Source: Streptomyces chrestomyceticus JCM 4735 (GTDB lineage: Bacteria > Actinomycetota > Actinomycetes > Streptomycetales > Streptomycetaceae). From it: a stretch of 64,000 bases of DNA. This document shows positions 21,813-29,957 of the stretch, piece after piece. Below the pieces are notes generated by a model. It was not told the origin of the DNA. It saw nothing but the letters and a program-made list of their open reading frames with translations, and did not search any database. Made by a program: the position numbers and the translations under genes. Location of the stretch: positions 3,844,001-3,908,000 of the forward strand of contig NZ_BHZC01000001.1 in assembly GCF_003865135.1 (NCBI RefSeq). Direction: 5' to 3'. Within the stretch, counting starts at the first letter, position 1; each line of letters starts with the position of its first letter.

Positions 21813-22823
21813 TCACCTGCGCCGGAACATCCGCCGCAGCGCCAGCACCACCACCGTCGCCACCCCGAACGTCGCCGCCGCCAGCAGCACGTTGCGGTTC
21901 TTGCCCGCCTCGCCCTGGCCGCCGTCCGCCGGGTCCCCCTTACCGGTGCCGTCGCCCTTACCGTCGGCCTTCTTCGCCGACTCCTGGAGCTGGTCGCCGC
22001 TGAGCCCCACCGGCTGCACCTGGCTGCCCTTGCCCTCCGACCCGAACAGCAGCGTCCGCCCGTCGGGAGTGAAGGTCACCGACTCGCCCTGCATCTGCAA
22101 CGGCACGCCCACGCTCCCGATGTCCTTGGGGCGTCCGCCCTCCCACCGGTACATCTCCGCGCCGAAGTACCCGCGCAGCAGCAGCCGCGTGCCGTCCGGC
22201 GAGAACGCGCCGTCCGTCACCCACTGGTCGATGCCCGCGATCCGGCGGAAGGTGTTCGTGCCGCGCGCCGACAGGCGCTCGGGGCCCTCGTACAGGGCCG
22301 CACCGCCGCTCTTCTTCTTGCTGGCGATGTAGACCCGCCCCGTCTTGGGGTGCACCATCATCGCCTCGGCGTCCCGCGGACCCTCGTCGTACTTGACCGT
22401 GAGCTGCGCCGCGGTGACGGTCTGGTCGCGCAGTCGCTTCGGCTCGGGGAAGCGGTAGATCCATACGTGGTTCCAGGTGCCGCCGAGGTTGTCGCCGATG
22501 TCGCCGACGTAGACGTTGCCGTCCGGGCCGACCGAGACGGCCTCCACGTCGCGCGGGTCGCCGATGCCGCGCAGGGTGACGGTCGCCACCGTACGGCCGG
22601 TGCGGCCGTCCACGGCGTAGACATACGGTCCGTCGTCGCTGTCGTTGTGGGTCCAGTACACGCCGGGGTGGGCCCGGCTGGCCGCCAGTCCGCTGGACTC
22701 GGTGATCCGCGGGTCCTCGATCGTGAACCCCTCGGCCCCTCCCCCGCCGTCGGCCACCGCCGGCCCGGCCGCCGCGAACAGCAGAATTCCCGCGGCCCCG
22801 GCCGCGCACAGTAGCGAACGCAT
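21813..22823 (-). CDS. Secreted, C-terminally anchored beta-propeller protein
   Basis: Protein of 336 aa with a Sec signal peptide (MRSLLCAAGAAGILLFAAAG, cleavage near AVA-DG). The extracellular region is of propeller type (ESSGLAASRAHPGVYWTHND, DPRDVEAVSVGPDGNVYVGD, WVTDGAFSPDGTRLLLRGY). A Gly/Asp/Lys-rich linker, a single C-terminal helix (NVLLAAATFGVATVVVLAL) and RRMFRRR follow, giving a type I membrane anchor. It does not carry an LPxTG site. ATG 22823 has GGAGG upstream. The function is unknown; the blades suggest ligand binding or esterase-like scaffolding at the cell surface. Confidence 0.8.
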   Translation of the reverse strand: MRSLLCAAGAAGILLFAAAGPAVADGGGGAEGFTIEDPRITESSGLAASRAHPGVYWTHNDSDDGPYVYAVDGRTGRTVATVTLRGIGDPRDVEAVSVGPDGNVYVGDIGDNLGGTWNHVWIYRFPEPKRLRDQTVTAAQLTVKYDEGPRDAEAMMVHPKTGRVYIASKKKSGGAALYEGPERLSARGTNTFRRIAGIDQWVTDGAFSPDGTRLLLRGYFGAEMYRWEGGRPKDIGSVGVPLQMQGESVTFTPDGRTLLFGSEGKGSQVQPVGLSGDQLQESAKKADGKGDGTGKGDPADGGQGEAGKNRNVLLAAATFGVATVVVLALRRMFRRR

Positions 22824-22955
22824 GGGCACAGCCTCCCACTTCGGCGGCGCGGCGGTGCGGCCCGGCCTGCCCCGGGGGCCACACCCGTCCGGCATCCGCC
22901 CGCCGGGGCACCGGAGGCGGCTCGCCCCGCCCGCCGCCCGGAGCGCCCGGCTCCA

Positions 22956-22961
22956 TATGAT
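22956..22961 (+). promoter_or_regulatory. -10 element TATGAT upstream of a leaderless mini-ORF
   Basis: TATGAT (5/6 of consensus) ends 6 nt before ATG 22968. No clear -35 is visible. Confidence 0.5.
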
Positions 22962-22967
22962 CTCGGC

Positions 22968-23033
22968 ATGACCACCCCGACAGCGCACTCCGGCGCGCCC
23001 GGGCCGGGCGGCCGGGAGGTCGTATGCGTGTGA
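22968..23033 (+). CDS. 21-codon leader peptide overlapping the SGNH hydrolase start
   Basis: ATG 22968 lies 6 nt after a TATGAT hexamer and opens a 21-residue frame (begins MTTPTAHSGAPG, ends VVCV). Its TGA (23031-23033) falls just inside the SGNH hydrolase gene, which starts at 23024 in another frame. The hydrolase's GGGAGG ribosome site lies within this frame. Translation of the leader could expose or supply ribosomes to the hydrolase start. It may instead be chance; no homologue is known to me. Confidence 0.35.
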   Translation: MTTPTAHSGAPGPGGREVVCV

Positions 23034-23713
23034 TGTTCGTCGGTGACTCGATGACGATCGGCAGCGCCGGCGACTTCACCTGGCGCTACCGGATGTGGCA
23101 GCACCTCAACCGGACCTTCGGCGGCCCCTACCGCATCGTCGGGCCGCGTACCGAGCTGTACGACGTGTCCGCCGACGCGGCGGTCTCGCACGCCTACCGC
23201 GACCCGGACTTCCCCGAGCGCGCCCGGCGCCACCTCGCCGGCTGGGGCGAGGGCTGGTGCCACATGGTGCCGCTGATCGGCGACGCGGTGCGCCGGGCCA
23301 AGGCCGACACCCTGCTGGTCTCCCTCGGGCTGATAGACCTCGGCTTCTACACGAACGCGGAGCAGACCGCCGCGAACGTGCACCGCTTCGTCGCCGAGGC
23401 ACGGGCCGCCCACGCGGGCGTACGGGCCGTGCTGATGCCCGTCATCCCGAACACCCGCGCCCTGTCCGACGCCCCCTTCGCCGCCGAGTGCGAGCGCTTC
23501 AACGAGCTGCTGGCCAAGGCCGTCGCGGACCTGTCGACGCCCGCCTCACCCCTGCTGCTGGCCTCCCACCCGGACGGCTACGACCTGGACCGGGACACCT
23601 ACGACGGCACCCACCCCTCCTCGTCGGGCGAGCACCTGCTCGCGGCCGCCTTCGCGGACGCCCTGCACCAGGCGTGGGACGTGGGCGCCCCGTACGTGGC
23701 GGCAGGGAACTGA
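23024..23713 (+). CDS. SGNH/GDSL-type hydrolase
   Basis: Hydrolase of 229 aa, no signal peptide. Block I FVGDSMTIG carries the nucleophile Ser9, and block V DGTHPSSSG supplies the Asp-His pair near residues 191-194. The usual block III Asn region reads SLGLIDLG, so the oxyanion residue differs. ATG 23024 is chosen because GGGAGG precedes it at 4 nt. It probably acts as an esterase or deacetylase in the cytoplasm; substrate unknown. It lies between the divergent propeller gene and an aldo/keto reductase. Confidence 0.85.
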   Translation: MRVMFVGDSMTIGSAGDFTWRYRMWQHLNRTFGGPYRIVGPRTELYDVSADAAVSHAYRDPDFPERARRHLAGWGEGWCHMVPLIGDAVRRAKADTLLVSLGLIDLGFYTNAEQTAANVHRFVAEARAAHAGVRAVLMPVIPNTRALSDAPFAAECERFNELLAKAVADLSTPASPLLLASHPDGYDLDRDTYDGTHPSSSGEHLLAAAFADALHQAWDVGAPYVAAGN

Positions 23714-23775
23714 GGGCCGCGGGGTGCCGCACGCTTCTTGATTCGAGCGCACTCCAAGGCGTTGGCTATGGCCCC

Positions 23776-24774
23776 ATGGAGTACACGCAGCTCGGACGCA
23801 CCGGACTCAAGGTCAGCCGACTCGTCCTCGGCACCATGAACTTCGGCCCCCAGACGGACGAAGCCGACAGCCACGCCATCATGGACGCCGCGCTCGCTGC
23901 GGGCGTCAACTTCTTCGACACCGCCAACGTCTACGGATGGGGCGACAACAAGGGCCGCACCGAGGAGATCGTCGGCTCCTGGTTCGCCCAGGGCGGCGGC
24001 CGTCGCGACAAGACCGTGCTCGCCACCAAGGTCTACGGCAACATGGGCGGCGACGGCGGGCAGGTCTGGCCCAACCACGACCGCCTCTCCGCGCTGAACA
24101 TCCGGCGGGCGGTGGACGCCAGCCTCAAGCGGCTGAACACCGACTACATCGACGTCTACCAGTTCCATCATGTGGACCGGCGCACGCCGTGGGACGAGAT
24201 CTGGCAGGCCATCGACGTCCTGGTGCAGCAGGGCAAGATCCTGTACGCCGGGTCCTCCAACCACGCGGGCTGGCACATCGCGCAGGCCAACGAGGCCGCC
24301 GCGCGCCGTGGCTCGCTCGGCCTGGTCAGCGAGCAGTGCCTGTACAACCTCGCGGAGCGCCGCGCCGAGATGGAGGTGATCCCGGCCGCGCAGTCCTACG
24401 GGCTGGGGGTCATCCCGTGGTCGCCGCTGCACGGCGGGCTGCTCGGCGGTGCCGTACGCAAGGAACGCGAGGGCGGCGGAGCCCGTACGAACGGGGGCCG
24501 CTCGGCCGGCGCGCTGGCGAACTCCGCGATCCGCGCGCAGATCGAGTCCTACGAGGCCCTGCTCGACAAGCACGGGCTGCAGCCCGGCGAGGTCGCGCTG
24601 GCCTGGCTGCTCACCCGGCCCGGTGTGACGGGTCCCATCGTCGGGCCACGGACGGCCGAGCAGCTCGACAGCGCGCTGCGCGCCGTGGAGCTGGAGCTGT
24701 CGTCCGAGCTGCTGGACGCGCTGGAGGAGATCTTCCCCGGTCCCGGGCCGTCGCCGGAGGCGTTCGCCTGGTGA
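23776..24774 (+). CDS. Aldo/keto reductase
   Basis: NADPH-dependent AKR of 332 aa. The (beta/alpha)8 signature MEYTQLGRTGLKVSRLVLGTMNFG starts the chain. The catalytic tetrad is visible as Asp/Tyr in FFDTANVYGWG, Lys in TVLATKVYG and His in VYQFHHVD. The C-terminal GPRTAEQLDSAL segment binds the cofactor. ATG 23776 starts the conserved fold; the longer open frame upstream overlaps the hydrolase. A TTGATT (23738-23743), 18-nt spacer, TTGGCT hexamer precedes it. It resembles the YhdN/Tas (AKR11-like) group of general aldehyde/ketone reductases. Confidence 0.93.
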   Translation: MEYTQLGRTGLKVSRLVLGTMNFGPQTDEADSHAIMDAALAAGVNFFDTANVYGWGDNKGRTEEIVGSWFAQGGGRRDKTVLATKVYGNMGGDGGQVWPNHDRLSALNIRRAVDASLKRLNTDYIDVYQFHHVDRRTPWDEIWQAIDVLVQQGKILYAGSSNHAGWHIAQANEAAARRGSLGLVSEQCLYNLAERRAEMEVIPAAQSYGLGVIPWSPLHGGLLGGAVRKEREGGGARTNGGRSAGALANSAIRAQIESYEALLDKHGLQPGEVALAWLLTRPGVTGPIVGPRTAEQLDSALRAVELELSSELLDALEEIFPGPGPSPEAFAW

Positions 24775-24822
24775 GCTGAGTCCGTCGGGGACAGAAGGTG
24801 TCGTCGGAGGCCGTCCGGCAGC

Positions 24823-24909
24823 TCAGCGCAGGGCGGCCGCCACGATCACGACGACGAGCAGCACGGCGAACAGGCCGGACATGATCCGGTTACGGGTTTT
24901 GGGGTCCAC
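24823..24909 (-). CDS. 28-aa single-helix membrane microprotein, likely leaderless
   Basis: GTG 24909 opens a 28-residue frame (begins MDPKTRNRIM) made of a charged head and one hydrophobic helix (GLFAVLLVVVIVAAAL). It lies 6 nt after TACGCT (minus strand 24916-24921), the same -10/start layout as serC. The positive-inside head predicts an N-in orientation. Too short for normal gene finders. I recall similar tiny proteins in streptomycetes but cannot verify this. Confidence 0.55.
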   Translation of the reverse strand: MDPKTRNRIMSGLFAVLLVVVIVAAALR

Positions 24910-24931
24910 CCTTCGAGCGTAACCGGCCCGC

Positions 24932-25498
24932 TCACTTACCCAGCGGCCAGGCCGCCACCGTCTCGTACCGGGGCTGCTCGCCCGCCACCCCGGAGACCGG
25001 CAGCCGGCTGCGGACGAGCGCCAGCTCCCGTACCGTCCACGCGCTGCCCTCGAAGTCCGCCAGGCCGTCGACGAACGGTGCGAGGTCCAGGGCCTCCGCG
25101 CGGTTGCGCGCGACGGTCAGGTGCGGGGTGTACGCGCGGTGGCCGGACATCTCCAGCCCTGCCCGGCGGGCCGCCGCCGCGGCCGAATCCGCCAGCTTGC
25201 GCAGGGCGGGCAGGCCGCCGTCGGCCCCGGCCCACACCACCCGGTCCGCGAAGCGGCCGCCGCCCTTGAGGCCGAGCGGGAACGGCTCGTACCGCCGCGC
25301 GGCCCGCGCCAGCCGTTCCCGCAGGTCGGGCAGGGTGGCGTCGGGCACCTCGCCGTAGAAGGCGAGGGTGAAGTGCCAGCCGGAGCGCCCGGTCCAGCGC
25401 AGCCGGTCCGCGTCCGGGAGGGTCCGCAACCGGCGTACCCGGGCGTCGAGTTCGTCGACGGCGGCCTCGGGCGGCAGTACGGCGGCGAAGAGTCTCAT
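24932..25498 (-). CDS. thpR: RNA 2',3'-cyclic phosphodiesterase (2H family)
   Basis: Protein of 188 aa with the two 2H phosphoesterase motifs HFTLAF (about residue 43) and HLTVAR (about residue 129), spaced as in ThpR/LigT. ThpR hydrolyses 2',3'-cyclic phosphodiester ends of RNA to 2'-phosphates. ATG 25498 (MRLFAAVLPP) matches the family's usual N terminus; the longer open frame upstream was discarded. GACACT lies 6 nt before the ATG on the minus strand, so the transcript may be leaderless. Confidence 0.9.
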   Translation of the reverse strand: MRLFAAVLPPEAAVDELDARVRRLRTLPDADRLRWTGRSGWHFTLAFYGEVPDATLPDLRERLARAARRYEPFPLGLKGGGRFADRVVWAGADGGLPALRKLADSAAAAARRAGLEMSGHRAYTPHLTVARNRAEALDLAPFVDGLADFEGSAWTVRELALVRSRLPVSGVAGEQPRYETVAAWPLGK

Positions 25499-25568
25499 GC
25501 GGTCAGTGTCGCGCACGGGGCGGGCGGCGGGCCGGGGCGCGTGCACGTCCCGGCCCGGCGCACCTGTC

Positions 25569-26975
25569 TCAGGCCGCCGCGGCCAGCCGCTCCGGTTCGC
25601 TGTCGCGCTCCCGCGGCACGAACCGTACGTGCTGGTGGCCCCGCCGCAGATCGATCCGTACCCGCAGACCGCCCGCACGGGTCAGCGCCAGGCCCACACC
25701 GGCCGCCGCCAGGGCGGAGACCAGGCCGCCCGCGAGGAAGCCGGCCCGGGCGCCGTACGCGTCGGTGACCCAGCCGACCAGCGGCGCCCCCAGCGGCGTA
25801 CCGCCCATGAAGACCATCATGAACAGGCTCATCACCCGCCCGCGCATCAGCGGATCGGTCGCCATCTGCACGCTGGAGTTGGCCGTGACGTTGATCGTCA
25901 GGCCGACCACGCCGATGACGATCAGCAGCGCCCCGAAGACCCACGCGGTCGGAGAGAGGGCCGCGGCCATCTCCAGGACGCCGAACAACAGCGCCGCGCC
26001 CACCAGCAGCCGCAGCCGCGAGGTGCTGCGCCGGGCCGCGAGCAGGGCGCCCGCCAGCGAACCGGCCGCCATCAGGCCGTTGAACCAGGCGTACATGCCG
26101 GCGCCGCCGTGGAAGACCTTGTCGGCGAAGGCGGTCAGCCAGATCGGGAAGTTGAAGCCGAAGGTGCCGATGAAGCCGATCAGGACGATCGGCCAGATCA
26201 GCTCGGGATGGCCCGCGACATAGCGCACGCCCTCCCGGAGCTGGCCCTTGCCGCGCGGGGCACGGTCGACCTTGTGCAGCTCACCGGTGCGCATCAGCAG
26301 CAGCCCGGCGAGCGGCGCGAGGAAGGACAGGCCGTTCAGGAGGAACGCCCAGCCGCTGCCGAGGGAGGTGATCAGCGCACCGGCCACGGCGGGGCCGATG
26401 AGCCGGGCGGACTGGAAGTTGGCGGAGTTCAGGCTGACGGCGTTGCGCAGGTCGTCCTGGCCGACCATCTCGACCACGAACGCCTGCCGCGCCGGGTTGT
26501 CGACGACGGTGATCAGGCCGAGCACGAAGGCCATCAGGTAGACGTGCCAGACCGCGACCTGCCCGCTGAGGGTCAGGACTGCCAGCACCAGACCGGTCAG
26601 GCCCATCGACGCCTGGGTGACCAGCAGCAGCTTGCGCTTGGAGACCCGATCGGCGATGACACCGCCGTACAGCCCGAAGAGCAGCATGGGCAGGAACTGG
26701 AGCGCGGTGGTGATGCCGACGGCGGCGGACGAGCCGGTGATGCTGACCACCAGCCAGTCCTGGGCGATGCGCTGCATCCAGGTGCCGGTGTTGGACACCA
26801 CCTGGCCGGTGGCGAAAAGACGGTAGTTACGGACGCGCAGCGAACGGAACATGCCCCCGCGCGGTTCGGCGGCGGTGCCCTTGGTGCCTGTCGGGGGCGC
26901 GGTCGCGGCGTCGGAGACGGTGGTGTCGTCGGATATCGGTGCGGGGGCGGAGTCTGCTCCGGATCCCGTACTCAA
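25569..26975 (-). CDS. MFS transporter (MarR-linked efflux pump)
   Basis: Membrane transporter of 468 aa with about 12 helices and the MFS loop between helices 2 and 3 (GGVIADRVSKRKLLL). The N-terminal 45 aa are hydrophilic, and FRSLRVRNYRLFATGQVVSNTGTWMQRIAQDWLV opens the first helix as in the MFS_3 (enterobactin exporter-like) group. I chose TTG 26975: GAGGAGG precedes it and ATG/GTG options upstream would overlap the MarR gene. It sits 29 nt after the marR stop in the same operon. It probably exports a toxic compound sensed by MarR. Confidence 0.88.
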   Translation of the reverse strand: MSTGSGADSAPAPISDDTTVSDAATAPPTGTKGTAAEPRGGMFRSLRVRNYRLFATGQVVSNTGTWMQRIAQDWLVVSITGSSAAVGITTALQFLPMLLFGLYGGVIADRVSKRKLLLVTQASMGLTGLVLAVLTLSGQVAVWHVYLMAFVLGLITVVDNPARQAFVVEMVGQDDLRNAVSLNSANFQSARLIGPAVAGALITSLGSGWAFLLNGLSFLAPLAGLLLMRTGELHKVDRAPRGKGQLREGVRYVAGHPELIWPIVLIGFIGTFGFNFPIWLTAFADKVFHGGAGMYAWFNGLMAAGSLAGALLAARRSTSRLRLLVGAALLFGVLEMAAALSPTAWVFGALLIVIGVVGLTINVTANSSVQMATDPLMRGRVMSLFMMVFMGGTPLGAPLVGWVTDAYGARAGFLAGGLVSALAAAGVGLALTRAGGLRVRIDLRRGHQHVRFVPRERDSEPERLAAAA

Positions 26976-27004
26976 AGTGGGTTCGCCTCCTCGGCGCTCG
27001 GTCT

Positions 27005-27466
27005 CTACAACTGGGCGAGCTTCTCCAGCACGGGTGCGGCGGTCCGCAGTGCGGCCCACTCGTCCTCGTCCAGCCCGGAGGCCAGCTCGGCCAGCCACGC
27101 GTTGCGTTTACGGCGGCTCTCCTCGAGCATCGCCTCGGCCTGTTCGGTCTGGGTGACGACCTTCTGACGGCGGTCGTCCGGGTGCGGTTCGAGCCGGACC
27201 AGGCCCTTGGCCTCCAGCATCGCGACGATGCGGGTCATCGACGGCGGCTGGACGTGCTCCTTGCGCGCCAGCTCGCCGGGGGTGGCGTGACCGCACCGGG
27301 CGAGGGTGCCGAGCACCGACATCTCGGTGGGGCTGAGCGACTCGTCGACCCGCTGGTGCTTGAGTCGGCGGGACAGCCGCATCACGGCGGACCGCAGCGC
27401 GTTCACGGCGTCGGCGTCGACGGCAGCGTCGTCGCCCAGGGACAGTTCCGGCATGTTCGTTAGCAT
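27005..27466 (-). CDS. MarR family transcriptional regulator
   Basis: Regulator of 153 aa with the winged helix SPTEMSVLGTLARCGHATPGELARKEHVQPPSMTRIVAMLEAKGLVRLEPHPDDRRQ, including the family's DxR wing. ATG 27466 has AGAGGG upstream; ATG 27454 is an alternative four codons in. It probably represses itself and the MFS gene. An inverted repeat TCATTA-N7-TAATGA lies immediately upstream. Confidence 0.92.
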   Translation of the reverse strand: MLTNMPELSLGDDAAVDADAVNALRSAVMRLSRRLKHQRVDESLSPTEMSVLGTLARCGHATPGELARKEHVQPPSMTRIVAMLEAKGLVRLEPHPDDRRQKVVTQTEQAEAMLEESRRKRNAWLAELASGLDEDEWAALRTAAPVLEKLAQL

Positions 27467-27469
27467 AAC

Positions 27470-27488
27470 TCATTACCCTCTCTAATGA
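27470..27488. promoter_or_regulatory. Inverted repeat, candidate MarR operator
   Basis: TCATTA (27470-27475) N7 TAATGA (27483-27488), an AT-rich dyad in a G+C-rich genome, 4 bp upstream of the marR start. Its position allows autorepression. Confidence 0.6.
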
Positions 27489-27584
27489 AAGCCCGTACAC
27501 CTGCGACCACGCGCCTCACCCTTACGAGTGAGGACGCAGCGGAAAGTGACCCGCCTGACCAGGGCGTGAGAGGACCGTGGCGGT

Positions 27585-27773
27585 ATGGGATCGGGAGTGC
27601 TCAGCCTGCGGATGGACGGGGAACTGCTGGAGCGCCTTCGGCAGCACGCCGCGAAACGCGGAATGAGCGTCCAGGACTATGTGACCCGGACGCTCATCCG
27701 TGAAGACTTCGACGAACGTTTCAAGATGTCGGTGGACCGGACGGAGCGGTTCTACGCGGCTCCGCCGCTGTAG
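27585..27773 (+). CDS. Small ribbon-helix-helix-like protein
   Basis: Protein of 62 aa. The strand-helix-helix pattern VLSLRMDGELLERLRQHAAKRGMSVQDYVTRTLIRE fits a CopG/Arc-type DNA-binding domain. A C-terminal tail (DRTERFYAAPPL) follows. It is transcribed away from marR. No toxin gene is next to it, so it is more likely a stand-alone regulator than an antitoxin. GTG 27597 is an alternative start. Confidence 0.72.
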   Translation: MGSGVLSLRMDGELLERLRQHAAKRGMSVQDYVTRTLIREDFDERFKMSVDRTERFYAAPPL

Positions 27774-27781
27774 GCCGCCCG

Positions 27782-27835
27782 GCCGCCGTGCGCCGGGCCG
27801 CCGCCGTGTGCCGGGCCGCCACCACGGGCCGGCCC
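27782..27835. repeat. Three degenerate 18-bp tandem repeats
   Basis: Units GCCGCCGTGCGCCGGGCC, GCCGCCGTGTGCCGGGCC and a more diverged third copy fill the gap between the convergent RHH and permease genes. They may act as a terminator. Confidence 0.5.
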
Positions 27836-27848
27836 CGGCGCCCGCGCG

Positions 27849-29318
27849 CTACTTGGCGCCCAGCACCTGCTCGATCGGGTTGAGCAGGAAGTAGACGAGG
27901 AAACACAGCCCCACGACGTTCAGCAGCCACGGGATCTCCTTGAAGCGGCCGGTCGCCGTCCGCAGCAGGATGAAGGCCAGCACGCCCATGCCGATGCCGT
28001 TGGTGATGCTGTACGTGAACGGCATCGAGATGATCGTCAGGAACGCCGGGACGGCGATCGTGAAGTCGCTCCAGTCGATGTCCCGCACGTTGGCCGACAT
28101 GATCAGGAAGCCGACGACCAGCAGCGCGGGCGTCGCGGCCTGCGACGGGACGACCGTCGCCAGCGGCGTGAAGACCAGCGCCAGCAGGAAGAGCCCGCCG
28201 GTCACCACGTTCGCCAGACCCGTACGGGCCCCCTCGCCGACGCCCGCCGTGGACTCCACGAAGCAGGTGTTGGCGGACGCCGAGCCGACGCCGCCCGCGG
28301 CGACCGCGATGCCGTCCACCATCAGGATGCGGCCCATGCCGGGCAGGTTGCCGTCCTCGTCGGTCAGCCCGGCCTCCTCGCCGACGCCGATGATCGTGCC
28401 CATCGCGTCGAAGAAGCCGGACAGCAGCACGGTGAAGACGAAGAGGCAGCCGGTCAGCAGGCCGACCTCCTTGAAGCCGCCGAACAGGCTGATCTGCCCG
28501 ACCAGGCCGAAGTCCGGCGCGCCGACGATGCTGTCCGGCACGTTCGGGACCGCCAGGCCCCAGCTCGCGTCCGGGATCTCCGCCACCGCGTTGATGACGA
28601 TCGCGACGACCGCCATCACGACCATGCCGATCAGGATCGCGCCCTTGGTCTTCCGTACGGTCAGCAGGAACATCAGCGCCAGGCCGACCACGAAGACCAG
28701 CACCGGCCAGCCCTGGAGCTGGCCGCCCTGGCCCAGCGCCAGCGGCACGGTGGTGTGCGCGGCGTCCGGGTTGCGGCTGACGAAGCCCGCGTCGACCAGG
28801 CCGACCAGCGAGATGAACAGGCCGATGCCGATCGCGATGGCGCGCCGCAGCCCGTTCGGGATCGCGTCCATGACGCGCTGCCGCAGGCCGGAGGCGACCA
28901 GGATCATCAGCACCAGACCGGCGAGGACGACCATGCCCATCGCGTCCGGCCAGCTCATCTTGGGGGCGAGCTGGAGCGAGACGACGGCGTTGATGCCGAG
29001 GCCGGCGGCGACGGCGATCGGCACATTGCCGATGACGCCCATCAGGAGGGTGGACAGGCCGGCCATCAGCGCGGTGGCGGTGACCAACTGGCCGTTGTCC
29101 AACTGGTGCCCGAACTTGTCCTGGCCGGCGCCGAGGATGATCGGGTTCAGCACGACGATGTACGCCATGGCGAAGAAGGTGGCGAGACCGCCGCGCAGCT
29201 CACGGGAGACCGTGGATCCCCGCTGGGAGATCTTGAAGAACCGGTCGAGACCGTTCTTGGGCTGCTGCGGGCCTGGGCTCTGGACGGCGTCGACCGGCGT
29301 GGTGGCCGAGGGGGACAT
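27849..29318 (-). CDS. NCS2 family purine permease (AzgA-like)
   Basis: Membrane protein of 489 aa with about 13-14 helices. AzgA-type features include the N-terminal RELRGGLATFFAMAYIVVLNP, NVPIAVAAGLGINAVV, SGFFDAMGTIIGVGEEAGL and SASANTCFVESTAGVGEGARTGL (the last two contain likely substrate-contacting residues). It probably imports hypoxanthine, guanine or adenine with protons. ATG 29318 has GAGG about 8 nt upstream. It is divergent from the DUF2530 gene. Confidence 0.92.
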   Translation of the reverse strand: MSPSATTPVDAVQSPGPQQPKNGLDRFFKISQRGSTVSRELRGGLATFFAMAYIVVLNPIILGAGQDKFGHQLDNGQLVTATALMAGLSTLLMGVIGNVPIAVAAGLGINAVVSLQLAPKMSWPDAMGMVVLAGLVLMILVASGLRQRVMDAIPNGLRRAIAIGIGLFISLVGLVDAGFVSRNPDAAHTTVPLALGQGGQLQGWPVLVFVVGLALMFLLTVRKTKGAILIGMVVMAVVAIVINAVAEIPDASWGLAVPNVPDSIVGAPDFGLVGQISLFGGFKEVGLLTGCLFVFTVLLSGFFDAMGTIIGVGEEAGLTDEDGNLPGMGRILMVDGIAVAAGGVGSASANTCFVESTAGVGEGARTGLANVVTGGLFLLALVFTPLATVVPSQAATPALLVVGFLIMSANVRDIDWSDFTIAVPAFLTIISMPFTYSITNGIGMGVLAFILLRTATGRFKEIPWLLNVVGLCFLVYFLLNPIEQVLGAK

Positions 29319-29576
29319 GCGCGGACCTCAGTCGTACGGGCCTGGGAGGGCGTGGGGGCCCCGGATCGGGCCCAGAACACAAACAAGCCGGATAAGATTG
29401 GAGGATTCAACGAATCAAACCAGTCAGAACCGGATAGGTTCAGTATGAATAAACAAGTCGATGATCGCTATCTCCGCGCGTAGACCCCTGCGGGGAAACG
29501 GCTGTCGGCCCTGCCGTGACCGACCTTGTACCGGCCGTGCACCGGCTCTGTCGGTGGCTGCCCGTAAGCTGGCCCC
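29319..29576. other. Divergent intergenic region with an AT-rich core
   Basis: Between the purine permease and DUF2530. Bases 29385-29465 are unusually AT-rich. They hold direct repeats CCGGATAAG/CCGGATAGG and a small dyad GATTC-aac-GAATC. On the minus strand TTGATT-N17-TTATCC could be the permease promoter. I see no purine riboswitch fold. Confidence 0.35.
29565..29570 (+). promoter_or_regulatory. -10 element for a leaderless DUF2530 transcript
   Basis: TAAGCT ends 6 nt before ATG 29577, with no ribosome site between. Confidence 0.5.
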
Positions 29577-29846
29577 ATGTGGAAGAAGTCCGAACTGCGC
29601 GAGGCCCCGGAGCCTCTTGAGGGCCCCGTCGTCGGCACGATCACCGGCGGCACCATCATCTGGTTCGTGCTCTTCCTGGCCCAGCTCCCCTTCTACGGCT
29701 GGTTCGCCGACCACGACCGCACCTGGTGGGTCTGGACCTGCCTGGCCGGCGGCGGCCTCGGCATCCTCGGCATCTGGTACGTCCGCAAGCGCGACGCCGC
29801 CATCAAGCGCGCGGCGGCGGCCGCCGCGGGCAATTCCACCCCATAG
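29577..29846 (+). CDS. DUF2530 two-helix membrane protein
   Basis: Protein of 89 aa with the DUF2530 pattern (PLEGPVVGTITGGTIIWFVLF, LPFYGWFADHDRTWWVWTCLAGG, GLGILGIWYVRKRDAAIKR). There are two transmembrane helices with a Trp-rich loop and a basic cytoplasmic tail. The function is unknown. It is probably leaderless and divergent from the NCS2 permease, an arrangement I recall as recurrent in streptomycetes. Confidence 0.85.
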   Translation: MWKKSELREAPEPLEGPVVGTITGGTIIWFVLFLAQLPFYGWFADHDRTWWVWTCLAGGGLGILGIWYVRKRDAAIKRAAAAAAGNSTP

Positions 29847-29944
29847 TGGACGCATCCCGACCCCCTGCGGTTGACGCGCGCCCCTCCAACAACTTCCGCC
29901 ACCTTCCTGTGCGTATCCAGCGGGTGAATCGCCCGTTCCGCCCG

Positions 29945-29950
29945 TAACGT
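29945..29950 (+). promoter_or_regulatory. -10 element upstream of the CtpE-like gene
   Basis: TAACGT ends 7 nt before ATG 29958. The intervening CGAAGGC could still serve as a short ribosome site. Confidence 0.45.
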
Positions 29951-29957
29951 CGAAGGC

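Noticed and set aside
27585..27773. RHH protein as the antitoxin of a toxin-antitoxin pair
   Set aside because: No toxin-like gene lies within coupling distance.
29319..29576. Purine riboswitch upstream of the purine permease
   Set aside because: I could not find the conserved three-way junction or loop sequences; the region only has small dyads and direct repeats.
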